From Sandaracinaceae bacterium (GTDB taxonomy: Bacteria > Myxococcota_A > Polyangia > Polyangiales > JAFGIB01), in contig JADGRF010000049.1 in NCBI GenBank assembly GCA_017881055.1, positions 1 through 45,624 on the forward strand: 45,624 bases of DNA, read 5' to 3'. Position numbers and translations under genes: made by a program. Below, in pieces: positions 18,309-26,900 of this stretch. How positions within the stretch are numbered: the stretch's first letter is position 1; each line of letters opens with the position of its first letter. The notes beneath the pieces are model-generated. The model saw nothing but the letters and a program-made list of their open reading frames with translations. It had not been told where the DNA came from and did not search any database.

Positions 18309-21300
18309 ATGGCGAAGCCGCTCGCGGACGGGCTATACGAGCACCTGATCACTCGCGCGCTGGCTGACGACATCGAAGCGCTCGGCGCCACGCGTGGACG
18401 TTCGCGCGAGCTGCTGGAACAGGCGGAAGCGCCGCTCGTACTTGCTCGACACCTTGCAGTCGAAGTTGCACGTGCCCTGGAGTCGTTGCCGAAGTCCGAG
18501 GGCACTGCGGCGCATGTCGCAGTCACGAACAAGCTCTTGGACGAGCTGCATCGGCTCGTCCCCAAAGCCGGTCTTGCCTTGACCGAGGCTGCGATCCTCT
18601 TGCCCGGTGAGGAGCTGTTGTCGGTCTTCCGCGGTGCGGAGCCGACTCGTCCAGAAACGCCGCTCGCATCGAGCACGCTTCTCACGCGCGGTCGTAGCGA
18701 GCCCAGCATCGGCGCCGAGCTGGCGCGTGAGATTGCATCTGCCGATCGTGTCGACGTGCTGATCGCGTTCATCACCGTCGGTGGTGTTCGCGTGCTGCGG
18801 GACGCTCTGGAGTCCTTTGCTCGTCGCGCAGAGAACGCAGGCATCCGCTTGCGCATCCTTACGACAGTATTCACAGGCACCACCGAAGTGGCTGCTATCG
18901 AGTCACTGGCTAAGCTTCCGGGTGCGCGCGTGAAAGTGTCCTATGACGTGCGACGCACGCGACTGCACGCGAAAGCGTGGCTCTTTCATCGCGAGAGCGG
19001 CCTGCATACCGCGTACATTGGCTCCGCGAACTTTACGAAGCCCGCGCTCGCGGACGGCCACGAGTGGATGGTTAAGGTCTGCGCGGCCGATCTCCCGCAG
19101 GTGATCGACAAGTTTCGAGGCACCTTTGAAGCGCTGTGGAACGACCCCGAGTTCGAGGAGTTCGACCCAGCAGAGGCCTCGTCGAGGGAACGCCTCAGAG
19201 CAGCTCTGTCTCAGGAAACGCGCGTCGATGACACGGTCCACCAGTTGTTTACGCTGCGGCCGTTTCCCTTTCAGCAGGAGATCCTCGACCGGCTCGACGT
19301 GGAACGAGCGGTGCACGGGCGTTATCGCAATCTGGTCGTTGCGGCGACGGGCACGGGCAAGACTGTCGTCGCTGCGTTCGACTACCTGCGTCGGGTTCAA
19401 CAAGCGGGCACGCCGCCGCGGCTGCTCTTTCTCGCCCATCGACGCGAGCTACTGGAGCAAGCTCAAACGACGTTCCGCCACGTGCTTCGGGACGGCGCGT
19501 TCGGCGAGTTGCTGTTCCAAGGGCGAGAGCCGGAGCGTTGGGACCATCTCTTCGCGACGATTCAGAGCGTTGCCAGCCAGAAGCTGCTCGAGAAATTCGG
19601 CCCGTCGCATTTCTCCTACGTGGTCGTCGACGAATGTCATCACGCGCCGGCCGAGTCGTACCGAGCGCTGATTCCGCAACTGCGACCTGAGATCATGCTC
19701 GGCCTCACGGCGACGCCCGAGCGCGCGGATGGCAAGCCCCTGCTCCCTGACTTCGATGGTCACATCGCGGCGGAGCTGCGGATCTGGCACGCGCTCGAAC
19801 GCCAATTGCTCGTTCCGTTCGAGTACTACGGCATCTCGGACAACACTGATCTCACGCGCATCCGCTGGAGCCGCACAGGATACGACACCGCCGAACTCCA
19901 ACAGCTGTACACGGGTAACGAAGCTCGAGTCGAGCTCGTCTTGAAGCAGCTGAGCGACCGCGTCACGAGCGTTGCCCGGGTACGAGCGCTCGCGTTCTGC
20001 GTTTCCGTTGCTCACGCCGAATTCATGGCGAAGGCCCTCTGCGCGCGCGGTGTGAAGGCTCTTGCGATTCACGGTGAGACGCCCGACGCGGTGCGCCGAG
20101 ATGCACCGCGGCAGCTACGTGAGCGCGAGATCAACGTGCTGTGCACGTGCGACCTCTACAACGAAGGTGTCGACCTTCCTTTCGTAGACACCCTGCTATT
20201 TCTGCGGCCCACGGCGAGCGCGACGTTGTTCTTGCAGCAACTCGGTCGCGGCCTGCGTCACGACCAGAAGAAGGAATCGTGCCTGGTGCTCGACTTCATC
20301 GGGCGGCACCGCGCAGAATTTCGCTTCGACGCCACGCTGTGCGCGTTCACGGGCGTGCCGCGTGCACGTCTCGCCAAGGCGCTGGAGCACGGGTTTCCGT
20401 TCCTACCGAGCGGCTGCGTTCTGCAACTCGACGCTGTGGCACGCGCACAAATTCTCGGTGCGGTGAAGGCACAACTCAGCCGCCGAACGCGTCTGGTATC
20501 GGAAGTCCAAGAATTGAACGCAGAGCAAGGGCCGATCACGCTCTCGCAGTTTCTGGCGGCGACTGGCCGAGACGTCGAGGACGTCTACGGCGACGCGGGC
20601 GGATGGACGACGCTGAAACACGACGCGGGTGTCTTGCCGGCTGCAGACGCCTCGATTCACGAGCTGAGCCGACGCCTCGGTTGGCTGCTGCACGTCGATG
20701 AGCCCGCGCGCCTGGCCTTGTGGAGAGGCGAAGCCGTTACACACATGACCGACCTCGATCGTGTGCGCCACGCGATGCTGGGATTCCAGCTGGAGCAACG
20801 CGGAACTTTGAGGGCCGCCGAAGACGTCGCTGCGTACCTACGGAGCAGCCCCGAGATTCGGACTGAGATCGCCGAGCTGAGCGAGGCGCTCGCAGAACGC
20901 ATCACGGTCGCAAGGGATGTCTATCCAATCGCGGCGTGGCCGCTTGCGCTGCATCGCCACTACTCCAGGCGCGAGATCTTGGCCGCGGTCGGTTACGTCA
21001 AGGCGGGCGAGAAGGGCAGTACGCCGCAGGGTGGCATCCTGAAGCTCCCCGACGAGCGTCGCGAGCTGCTGTTCGTCACGCTGGATAAGTCAGCGCGCAG
21101 TTTCTCGCCAAGCACACGCTATCGCGACTACGCGATCTCGCCGGCACTGTTCCATTGGGAGACGCAATCCATCGCGAGCGTCAACACCGAGAGCGGACAG
21201 CGCTACACCAATAGCCCAGCCAACGGTTGGAGCTTCTTTCTCTTCGTTCGTACCGACCCCAAAGCAACCTACGCATTCATGGGACCCGCGCGGTACCTAT

Positions 21301-21398
21301 CGCATCTCGGCGATCGACCGATCGCGATCACGTGGCAGCTGGAGCATGCGATGCCTGCGGTGCTCTATCAGCGCTACGCGAGCTTGGTGCAGGGATAG
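18309..21398 (+). CDS. PLD-like nuclease/SF2 helicase/DUF3427-like protein
   Basis: A 1029-residue protein. An N-terminal helical segment is followed by a phospholipase-D-like domain (~135-300) with RTRLHAKAWLFHRE (His220, Lys222) and YIGSANFT. Then comes a superfamily 2 helicase core (~315-640): Walker A ATGTGKT (Lys351), DECH (Asp441), LTATPERADG (motif III), and QQLGRGLRHD (motif VI). The C-terminal ~340 residues resemble DUF3427. The HKD Asp position is His, as I recall for this subfamily. ATG 18309 (MAKPLADGLYEHLITRAL) fits relatives; the frame upstream looks non-coding. DNA or RNA processing in repair or phage defence is plausible; no methyltransferase or restriction partner is adjacent, so defence is inference. 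Confidence 0.88.
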   Translation: MAKPLADGLYEHLITRALADDIEALGATRGRSRELLEQAEAPLVLARHLAVEVARALESLPKSEGTAAHVAVTNKLLDELHRLVPKAGLALTEAAILLPGEELLSVFRGAEPTRPETPLASSTLLTRGRSEPSIGAELAREIASADRVDVLIAFITVGGVRVLRDALESFARRAENAGIRLRILTTVFTGTTEVAAIESLAKLPGARVKVSYDVRRTRLHAKAWLFHRESGLHTAYIGSANFTKPALADGHEWMVKVCAADLPQVIDKFRGTFEALWNDPEFEEFDPAEASSRERLRAALSQETRVDDTVHQLFTLRPFPFQQEILDRLDVERAVHGRYRNLVVAATGTGKTVVAAFDYLRRVQQAGTPPRLLFLAHRRELLEQAQTTFRHVLRDGAFGELLFQGREPERWDHLFATIQSVASQKLLEKFGPSHFSYVVVDECHHAPAESYRALIPQLRPEIMLGLTATPERADGKPLLPDFDGHIAAELRIWHALERQLLVPFEYYGISDNTDLTRIRWSRTGYDTAELQQLYTGNEARVELVLKQLSDRVTSVARVRALAFCVSVAHAEFMAKALCARGVKALAIHGETPDAVRRDAPRQLREREINVLCTCDLYNEGVDLPFVDTLLFLRPTASATLFLQQLGRGLRHDQKKESCLVLDFIGRHRAEFRFDATLCAFTGVPRARLAKALEHGFPFLPSGCVLQLDAVARAQILGAVKAQLSRRTRLVSEVQELNAEQGPITLSQFLAATGRDVEDVYGDAGGWTTLKHDAGVLPAADASIHELSRRLGWLLHVDEPARLALWRGEAVTHMTDLDRVRHAMLGFQLEQRGTLRAAEDVAAYLRSSPEIRTEIAELSEALAERITVARDVYPIAAWPLALHRHYSRREILAAVGYVKAGEKGSTPQGGILKLPDERRELLFVTLDKSARSFSPSTRYRDYAISPALFHWETQSIASVNTESGQRYTNSPANGWSFFLFVRTDPKATYAFMGPARYLSHLGDRPIAITWQLEHAMPAVLYQRYASLVQG

Positions 21399-21491
21399 GG
21401 CGCCGGCGCTCGCCCCCCGGGGCGTCAGAACCGCCACCCCCTGCCAGCTTCGCCGTGGAGTAGATTGCCTCGTGCATCGGAGAACACCCGC

Positions 21492-22511
21492 GTGAACGTT
21501 CAGCTGCTCATCGATTCGGTCGTACGTCAGACGACAGTGCTGATTGCGCAGTTGGCGACGTCGGGTGGCGTGCGCGCGCCGTTGTCGCAGATCGCGGGGC
21601 AGGTGTTCTTGAGCTTGGCGCGCGAGCTGGAAGAGCAGGGCGTGAGTCGCAAGGTGAGCGCGGACATGTTTGGCATGGCGCTGCGGACGTATCAGCGTAA
21701 GACACAGCGGCTGCGCGAGAGTCACACTGATCACGGTCGGTCGCTCTGGGAAGCGGTGTTCGACTATCTCGGCGCCAAGCAGATGGTGCTGCGGCACGAG
21801 GTGCTGACGCGCTTTCATCGCGACGATGAAGCGTTGGTGCGTGGGGTGTTGCACGACCTTACCGAGTCCGGATTGGTGTTTGCGTCGGGCACGGGGGCAC
21901 GCACGGCGTATCGCGTGGCGAGCGAAGACGAGCTTGGTCGCTTGCGAAAGATTGGCGACGAGGCGGAGCTGGATGCGTTGATCTGGACTACGATCTATCG
22001 CGCGGGTCCGATCACGCGCGTGGCGCTTCACGCGCAGTGAGCTACGCGGTCGGAGCAGCTGGACACAGCGCTTGGTCGTTTGCTTGCGGCGGGGCGCGTG
22101 AGCGAGACCGGCGTTGGTGCCGATGCGGTGTTCAGCAGCAGCGAGCTGGTGATTGGGCTCGAAGAGCCTGCGGGCTGGGAGGGCGCGGTGCTCGACCACT
22201 TTCAGGCGCTCGTGAACACGATCTGTCAGAAGCTTGCGCTCGAGCCCACGGCGCGCGCGAGCGATGTGATCGGCGGCAGCACGTACACGTTCGTGGTGTG
22301 GGATGGGCATCCGTTGGAGGACAAGGTGCTCGCGTATTTGAAGAGTTTTCGGCAGGCGCAGAGCGAGCTGTGCAGGCGCGTCGATGCGTACAATGCCGAG
22401 CGGGGAATTCCGCAACGTCACCGCCGCGTGGTTGCGTACGGCGGGCAGTGCTTGACCGAAGAAGGATCCGCGGACACCGCGCAGGAGAATGACGATGACC
22501 GAGGCAAGTGA
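21492..22511 (+). pseudogene. Paralogue of the 374-1381 gene, interrupted by in-frame TGA (module copy 2)
   Basis: Starting at GTG 21492 (NVQLLIDSVVRQTTVLIAQL) this frame aligns along its whole length with the protein at 374-1381. Codon 183 is TGA (22038-22040), directly after ALHAQ. The same frame continues without indel as ATRSEQLDTALGRLLAAGRV, aligning with ASKPAQLQPALARLLEFGRI, and ends with VAYGGQC at the homologous place. The stop falls where copy 1 has Ala. Without it the product would be 339 residues, against 335 in copy 1. A point nonsense mutation, a sequencing error and readthrough are all possible. The rest shows no decay, so loss is recent or the stop is not absolute. A GGAG lies about ten bases before the GTG. 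The lipoprotein gene follows 13 bases later. Confidence 0.8.
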
Positions 22512-22524
22512 AACACGAGGCGTC

Positions 22525-23691
22525 ATGCGGTACTTGGTAGTCGCTGCGGCGCTGGCCGTTGCGGCTTGCACGAGCCAATCGCATTCTGGCGGAAGCACGA
22601 GCAGCGAGACGCATTTCTTGGAGCGCTGCTCGGCGAGTTGCGCGGCCGGACTGTCATGCGTGTGCGGCGTGTGCACGACGAGCTGCGTCGACACCGCGGC
22701 GTGCGCGCCGTTGGCGGCTGCCGCTACGTGTCTGGCGCCGGAGCCGTCCAGTGCATGCGGCGCCGCCGCGATCGCTAAAGCGTGCGAGGTGCAATGCAGC
22801 GGCGACTCAGATTGCCTCGACCTCGGCAAAGACTACGTATGCGACGGCGGCCGCTGCCGGCGCGACGCGCAGCCCCTGGATGGTGGCGCGAACAAGCACG
22901 ACGCCGGTGCGCGTGACGGAGGCGTAGTCTGCGGCAGCGTTTCGTGCTCTGCGGGCGAGATGTGTTGCCACGGCTGCGGCGGCGCCACTGATGTCAGCTG
23001 CGGCAAGTCGTGCCCGGGTGTGTCCTGTCTCGGAGATTCGGGGCCCGCAGACGCGGGACAGAGCGCGTGTGGTGGAGCGATCTGCAAGGCCGACGAGCGT
23101 TGTTGCGATCATTGTGCTGGTACGTGCGTAGCAGCGACCGCGGGTCGCTTGTGCCCGGACGACAACAACCCGACGCGATCCTGCAGCGATGCCGGCGGGA
23201 CGCTGTGCGCGAATCAATCCGAGTCGTGCTTGAGCACACCGTGCTGCTCTGGTCTCACGTGCTGCACCGGCATCCCGATCCCGACGGGACAGGCGGTATG
23301 TTACGGCGCGGGCGGCGGCGGTTGCCCGATCAGTGATCGCAACATGAAGGCGGGCTTTGTTCCGGTGCGGCCCGAGGACGTGCTGAACGGTGTGCTGTCG
23401 TTGCCGCTGTCCACGTGGCACTACAAGTTCGACACGGCCGATATTCAGCACATCGGGCCGATGGCGCAGGACTTCAAAGCAGCGTTTCGCGTGGGCGCCG
23501 ACGACAAGCACATCTTCCAGATCGACGGCGATGGTGTTTCCTTCGCTGCCATCCAGGCGCTCTCGCACAAGCTCGACGCGCTCTCGGATTCTCAGCGTCA
23601 GCTGGAAAGCGAGAACGTCGCGCTGCGGGCCGAGGTCACGGTGTTGAAAGCGCAGCTCGGGGCGTCGCGGGCAGGTGCGGTGGCGAGGTAG
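22525..23691 (+). CDS. Cys-rich lipoprotein with C-terminal S74 intramolecular chaperone (module copy 2)
   Basis: A 388-residue exported protein. The signal segment MRYLVVAAALAVAAC carries the lipobox VAAC; an ATG at 22489 or 22495 would add up to twelve residues and overlap the upstream gene. Residues ~20-110 repeat the Cys block of the copy 1 lipoprotein (ETHFL-x2-C, CVCGVC, CLAPE). More CC-containing blocks follow (EMCCHGCGG, ERCCDHCAG, TPCCSGLTCCTG). From ~270 the sequence is a peptidase S74-like domain: SDRNMK with Ser270 and Lys275 five apart, as in the self-cleaving dyad of endosialidase chaperones, WHYKFDT, IGPMAQDFKAAF and a C-terminal coiled coil. Such domains trimerise partners and then often cut themselves off. 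Cleavage here would fall before Ser270 and release the chaperone from the anchored Cys-rich part. Confidence 0.8.
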   Translation: MRYLVVAAALAVAACTSQSHSGGSTSSETHFLERCSASCAAGLSCVCGVCTTSCVDTAACAPLAAAATCLAPEPSSACGAAAIAKACEVQCSGDSDCLDLGKDYVCDGGRCRRDAQPLDGGANKHDAGARDGGVVCGSVSCSAGEMCCHGCGGATDVSCGKSCPGVSCLGDSGPADAGQSACGGAICKADERCCDHCAGTCVAATAGRLCPDDNNPTRSCSDAGGTLCANQSESCLSTPCCSGLTCCTGIPIPTGQAVCYGAGGGGCPISDRNMKAGFVPVRPEDVLNGVLSLPLSTWHYKFDTADIQHIGPMAQDFKAAFRVGADDKHIFQIDGDGVSFAAIQALSHKLDALSDSQRQLESENVALRAEVTVLKAQLGASRAGAVAR

Positions 23692-23767
23692 CTCGTGGGG
23701 ATCTGCTACTCGCGACCACGCCTGCCCACGTAGATTCGCGCGGCGTTGCGCGGTTATCCTGCGCGTC

Positions 23768-24670
23768 ATGCTCAACTTGGCTCGCCGAATCCACGCTTTC
23801 ACTCTGTTGCTGGTCGCAGTGTCTTGCTTGCCGGCCTGCGGCGACGATGCTTCGTCCGGCAGTGACGCTGGCAAAAGCGACGCGGGCAAATCAGCAGCTG
23901 GCAAAGACGCGGGCAAGAACGACGCCGCAGCCGCGAGCGCAGACTCGGGGCCGCCTGCGGGTAACGACGCGGGGCCCGGCATGGCGGTCGATGCCGCCGT
24001 CAGCGGCAGCCCGGTGTTTCCTTCGGGCAAGGGCTATGCGGTCGCGTACCTGGCTGGCGACGGCATTGGCATCGATCAGCGCCCGGACTGCACGGCGAAG
24101 TTCGATGCTCAGGGCCTGACCTTCTACCAAGCCAGCACGATGGAGAAGTTGGCGATCGGCACGTGCTCGCAGCGCAGCGCAGGGCACAACGACGAAGGCG
24201 CGTGGGGTACGTGGATTGATGGCAAGGCGACCGGCCTTTACTACGCGAGCACGTTCAAGACGTTCGACACCATCGACAACGTGTTCCACTACGCCACTGG
24301 CGCGCGCACGACGGCTGCGAAGGCGCCCACCGGCACGGTGACCTACGAGTTGAGCGGCGGCTCCGCGCCGACGCGTGCGGGCGACTCTGCGCCGGGCAGG
24401 CTCAGCGCTGCCACGCTCACGATCAACTTCGCTGCGAAGACGGTCGCGATCACGCTGAAGGTGAAGATGTCCGATGGAACGATCACGCGCAGCGGCACCG
24501 GCGGCACCTTCAACGGGACGTCGTTCTTCGGCAACGACATCAACGTGCGCGGCTTTGTGGTGGGTCCGAACGGCGAAGGCGCCGTGATCGTGTACATGGT
24601 CGACAGCGCCAGCAGCGATGACGCAGGCAGCCCGATTCAGATCACAGGCTCGGCAGGCTTCGAGCGCTGA
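23768..24670 (+). CDS. Lipoprotein with beta-barrel domain, possibly TbpB/factor-H-binding-like
   Basis: A 300-residue lipoprotein. The signal peptide ends in LPAC (Cys ~24), followed by a repetitive linker of Ser-Asp-Ala-Gly-Lys units to about residue 75, likely a flexible spacer. The folded part (~80-300) is rich in alternating beta strands. Its last 90 residues (LTINFAAKTVAITLKV, SGTGGTFNGTSFFGN, GFVVGPNGEGAVIVYMVD) recall the small C-terminal barrel of transferrin-binding-protein-B-like surface lipoproteins, where a GPN near the end is characteristic. That match is by eye and tentative. No Slam or TonB partner is nearby. ATG 23768 gives an ideal signal peptide. Confidence 0.7.
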   Translation: MLNLARRIHAFTLLLVAVSCLPACGDDASSGSDAGKSDAGKSAAGKDAGKNDAAAASADSGPPAGNDAGPGMAVDAAVSGSPVFPSGKGYAVAYLAGDGIGIDQRPDCTAKFDAQGLTFYQASTMEKLAIGTCSQRSAGHNDEGAWGTWIDGKATGLYYASTFKTFDTIDNVFHYATGARTTAAKAPTGTVTYELSGGSAPTRAGDSAPGRLSAATLTINFAAKTVAITLKVKMSDGTITRSGTGGTFNGTSFFGNDINVRGFVVGPNGEGAVIVYMVDSASSDDAGSPIQITGSAGFER

Positions 24671-24707
24671 AACACGCTGCAGCTCGACACCTGCGCACGC
24701 GCACGGC

Positions 24708-25151
24708 TCAGCCCGAGTGACTCACGCGGCGAACGGCGTACGTGACCGTCGCAAACGCCACGGGCGCGGCGCAGCCCTCGCTGTACAAGCGAACCTCGGA
24801 CACGAACAGCGTTTTGCCGAGCTTGAGTAGCAAGCCTTCGCCGATCAGATCGACCGGGCCTGGGCGCGACAAGAAGTTGATGTTGAGCTGACTCGTGACC
24901 GAGGCGGCGCCTTCGAAGCCGAGGTTCGCGAGCACGTGGACCCAGCCGACCGTGTCTGCCAGCGCCATCTGTGCTGGCCCGGATACGCTCTGTCCCGGGC
25001 GCAGGTACTCAGGGCGCGCAGGCATGCGCACGCGAACGCGATCGGGCGCTGCGTGCTCGACAAGTATCCCAGGCCGTGCATCACGATCTGGAAACGAGCG
25101 CAGGATGAAGGTCTGAATCGCGTCGGCGTTGGGGAGAGTCGGTGGTTCCAC
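24708..25151 (-). CDS. PaaI-type hotdog thioesterase
   Basis: A 147-residue cytoplasmic protein with the single hotdog fold of acyl-CoA thioesterases. Visible features are YLRPGQSVSGPAQMALADTVGWVHVLANLG, where the Asp is in the usual catalytic position of the long helix, and the strands SVTSQLNINFLSRPGPVDLIGEG and FVSEVRLYSEG. It probably hydrolyses an acyl- or aryl-CoA as a tetramer; the substrate is not predictable. The start is a GTG at 25151; a later start would clip the first strand. It converges on the lipoprotein gene to its left and is divergent from the barrel-protein remnant to its right (67 bases). Confidence 0.82.
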   Translation of the reverse strand: MEPPTLPNADAIQTFILRSFPDRDARPGILVEHAAPDRVRVRMPARPEYLRPGQSVSGPAQMALADTVGWVHVLANLGFEGAASVTSQLNINFLSRPGPVDLIGEGLLLKLGKTLFVSEVRLYSEGCAAPVAFATVTYAVRRVSHSG

Positions 25152-25218
25152 GTGACAGCTTTAGCACATGATCGGCGGCGATGACCCGCGCTGGCACAGG
25201 CCTTGCTGAGGAGCGCGC

Positions 25219-25748
25219 ATGCTTCGCGAACTCAGACTCCTCAGCCTGTGCACTATGACTTTTCTTGCGTGGTCAGTTGTGCCGCGCCACGCCGCCGCCG
25301 AAGATCGCAAGGCGCTGCCGCCATCAGCGGCAACCATGTACATGTTCGGGAAAGCCGGCTTCGGTGGACCGTTCGGTTGGGGCGGGATGGGCCTTGGGCT
25401 CCAGCCCACGCGCTTTTGGAACCTCGAGCTGGGCGGCGGCTTCGACCTCGGTGGCCCTGAAGCCGGCTTCGGTACCGGCCTGCACCTGGTTCTTCGGCAC
25501 GGCGATACGCTCGGCCTGTTCGTGGCCGGAAGACCTGGCGAACGGTCTAGGCGCACTTCGGCGTGCAAGGTTGTAAGTACGTGCTCGATGGGCTCTCGCT
25601 GCGCGCCTTGATTGGAGTCGCCGAGCCGATAGCCCACGCATCCCCGTCCTGTGACACAGCCGAGGATTTGGCGGCGTGTCGGCGAGCGCCGTTCCCCAAA
25701 GTCCTTGCGCCTTTCGTGTCGATTGGGCTCGAGGGTGCGCTGTTCTAA
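25219..25748 (+). pseudogene. Frameshifted small outer-membrane beta-barrel protein
   Basis: The first frame (25219-25611) begins with a signal peptide ending HAAAED, then amphipathic strands rich in Gly and aromatic residues (MYMFGKAGFGGPFGWGGMG, FWNLELGGGFDLGG, HLVLRHGDTLGLFVAG), and near 25545 turns into Arg-rich non-coding sequence. A second frame continues from just after a TAG at ~25546-25550 with AHFGVQGCKYVLDGLSLRAL and ends EGALF at 25748. That terminal Phe is the usual last residue of outer-membrane barrels. So one gene of about 175 residues is probably split by an indel between ~25530 and 25550. A sequencing error would look the same. Confidence 0.6.
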
Positions 25749-25869
25749 GGCCGGTTGCTCCGCGAGCAAACACTCGAATCCGCCGAATACCCCTGGTTTT
25801 CTCGCTCAAGTTTGCGATCCTCCTTGCGCGCGATTCTTGTCGGATCGACGCGGACAGGGGACGCCTTCC

Positions 25870-26505
25870 ATGACTACGCGTGTTTTCATTTCGTGTGCGG
25901 GCGCGCTCGCGCTTCTGGTCGTCGCGGCTTGCGGCAGTGACTTGGCAAAGAAGAGCAGCGACGCGGGTTCCGACTCCGGGGCAGGTAAAGGAGATGCCGG
26001 GCTCACGTGGAAGCCGGATGCGTCTGGGCTCGGAACTGGCAGCGGTGATGCCGGAGCGGATGCTTCGGTGCGCATGTGCGCCCAGGCGCGCGAGCCGCTG
26101 CCGTCGATCGTGCTGCCGCGCTGCACGGCCGCGACGCGCGACTGCGTTGCAGCTTGCAGCGGCGCGAAGGCCGGCGACTGCCGCGACGCGTGCGTCAAGG
26201 CCGACAAACATCCGGCCTCGGCCGGCGGCTTGAACTGCAGCGCCTGCGTGTACCTGCAGCTGTTCGCGTGCGCGGATCAAAACGGTTGCCACGCGCCGAC
26301 CGCCGACACGTTCTGTTGCATCGCCGACAAGTGTCCGGCGGGCAGCGCTTCGAACTGCACGGACACTATGTGCAACAATCAAGTGACGGCCGCGATCACG
26401 TGCACGTATTCTGCAGCGCCCGATTGCTTGGACTTCACCAAGAACCTCATCGCAGAGTGCTTTGCCAGTGCGGATGACGCCGGCACTGCGGACGCGGGTC
26501 AGTGA
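25870..26505 (+). CDS. Cys-rich lipoprotein, unknown function
   Basis: A 211-residue lipoprotein. The signal peptide MTTRVFISCAGALALLVVAAC ends in the lipobox VAAC. An Asp/Ser/Gly/Ala-rich linker extends to ~70. The mature core (~75-195) has about sixteen Cys in a pattern like CTAATRDCVAACSGAKAGDC, LNCSACVYLQLFAC, FCCIADKC, suggesting a disulphide-rich fold. It ends in a short DAG-rich tail. ATG 25870 was preferred to upstream starts because it gives the signal peptide directly. The stop overlaps the next reading frame (GTGATG), consistent with an operon before that gene was truncated. Confidence 0.75.
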   Translation: MTTRVFISCAGALALLVVAACGSDLAKKSSDAGSDSGAGKGDAGLTWKPDASGLGTGSGDAGADASVRMCAQAREPLPSIVLPRCTAATRDCVAACSGAKAGDCRDACVKADKHPASAGGLNCSACVYLQLFACADQNGCHAPTADTFCCIADKCPAGSASNCTDTMCNNQVTAAITCTYSAAPDCLDFTKNLIAECFASADDAGTADAGQ

Positions 26506-26891
26506 TGCAGCGCGCGGGCAGGGGACTCGCGGTGGGCGCACGCCTTCTGGCCTGTCTCGCGCTTGCCGCGTGTTCAGCTGACAACAACGCGAGTCAAACG
26601 CCCGCGAAGCAGGCGATCGACGCCGGCGCCGACGCGCAGGTGGCGGGCGACGTCGAGTACCTCTCGCCGACCGAGCACCTCACGCGCGCCTCGATGGCGC
26701 TGCGCGGCCTGCACCCGTCGCTCGAAGAGCTGGCGGCCGTGCGCAAGGACCCCGGCTACGTCGCCGCCATCGTCGACTACTACTTGCAGCAGCCCGAGCT
26801 GGGCGAGGTGATGCGCGAGCTGCACGCGGAGTCGCTGCTCGTCGGCGTCGACCCTGATCCGTTCACCGCGTTCTTCTCGAGTCGAGCCTGA
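26505..26891 (+). pseudogene. Truncated lipoprotein, N-terminal remnant of a DUF1592-type family
   Basis: Only 128 residues remain. The signal peptide ends in LALAAC, followed by a short linker and LSPTEHLTRASMALRGLHPSLEELAAV, IVDYYLQQPEL and MRELHAESLLVG. From memory this matches the start of ~500-700-residue myxobacterial/planctomycete-type lipoproteins (DUF1592/DUF1588 group). Here the frame ends TAFFSSRA-stop, nine bases before the 3' end of the convergent oxidoreductase gene, so the remaining ~400 or more residues are missing. A deletion that fused this 5' fragment to the neighbour's 3' flank explains it. A short product could still be made. GTG 26502 is an alternative start. Confidence 0.55.
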
Positions 26892-26900
26892 TGCAGGGTG

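Noticed and set aside
19347..19362. Separate ATPase or restriction-system genes near the helicase
   Set aside because: The Walker motifs belong to the single helicase polypeptide; no methyltransferase or further nuclease gene is adjacent.
21411..21424. Terminator after the helicase gene (CGCCCC-CC-GGGGCG)
   Set aside because: The stem is short with almost no loop and no T tract; too weak to list as a terminator.
22038..22040. TGA as a selenocysteine codon
   Set aside because: The aligned residue in the paralogue is Ala, not Cys, no SECIS-like hairpin is evident just downstream, and no Sec genes are in the window.
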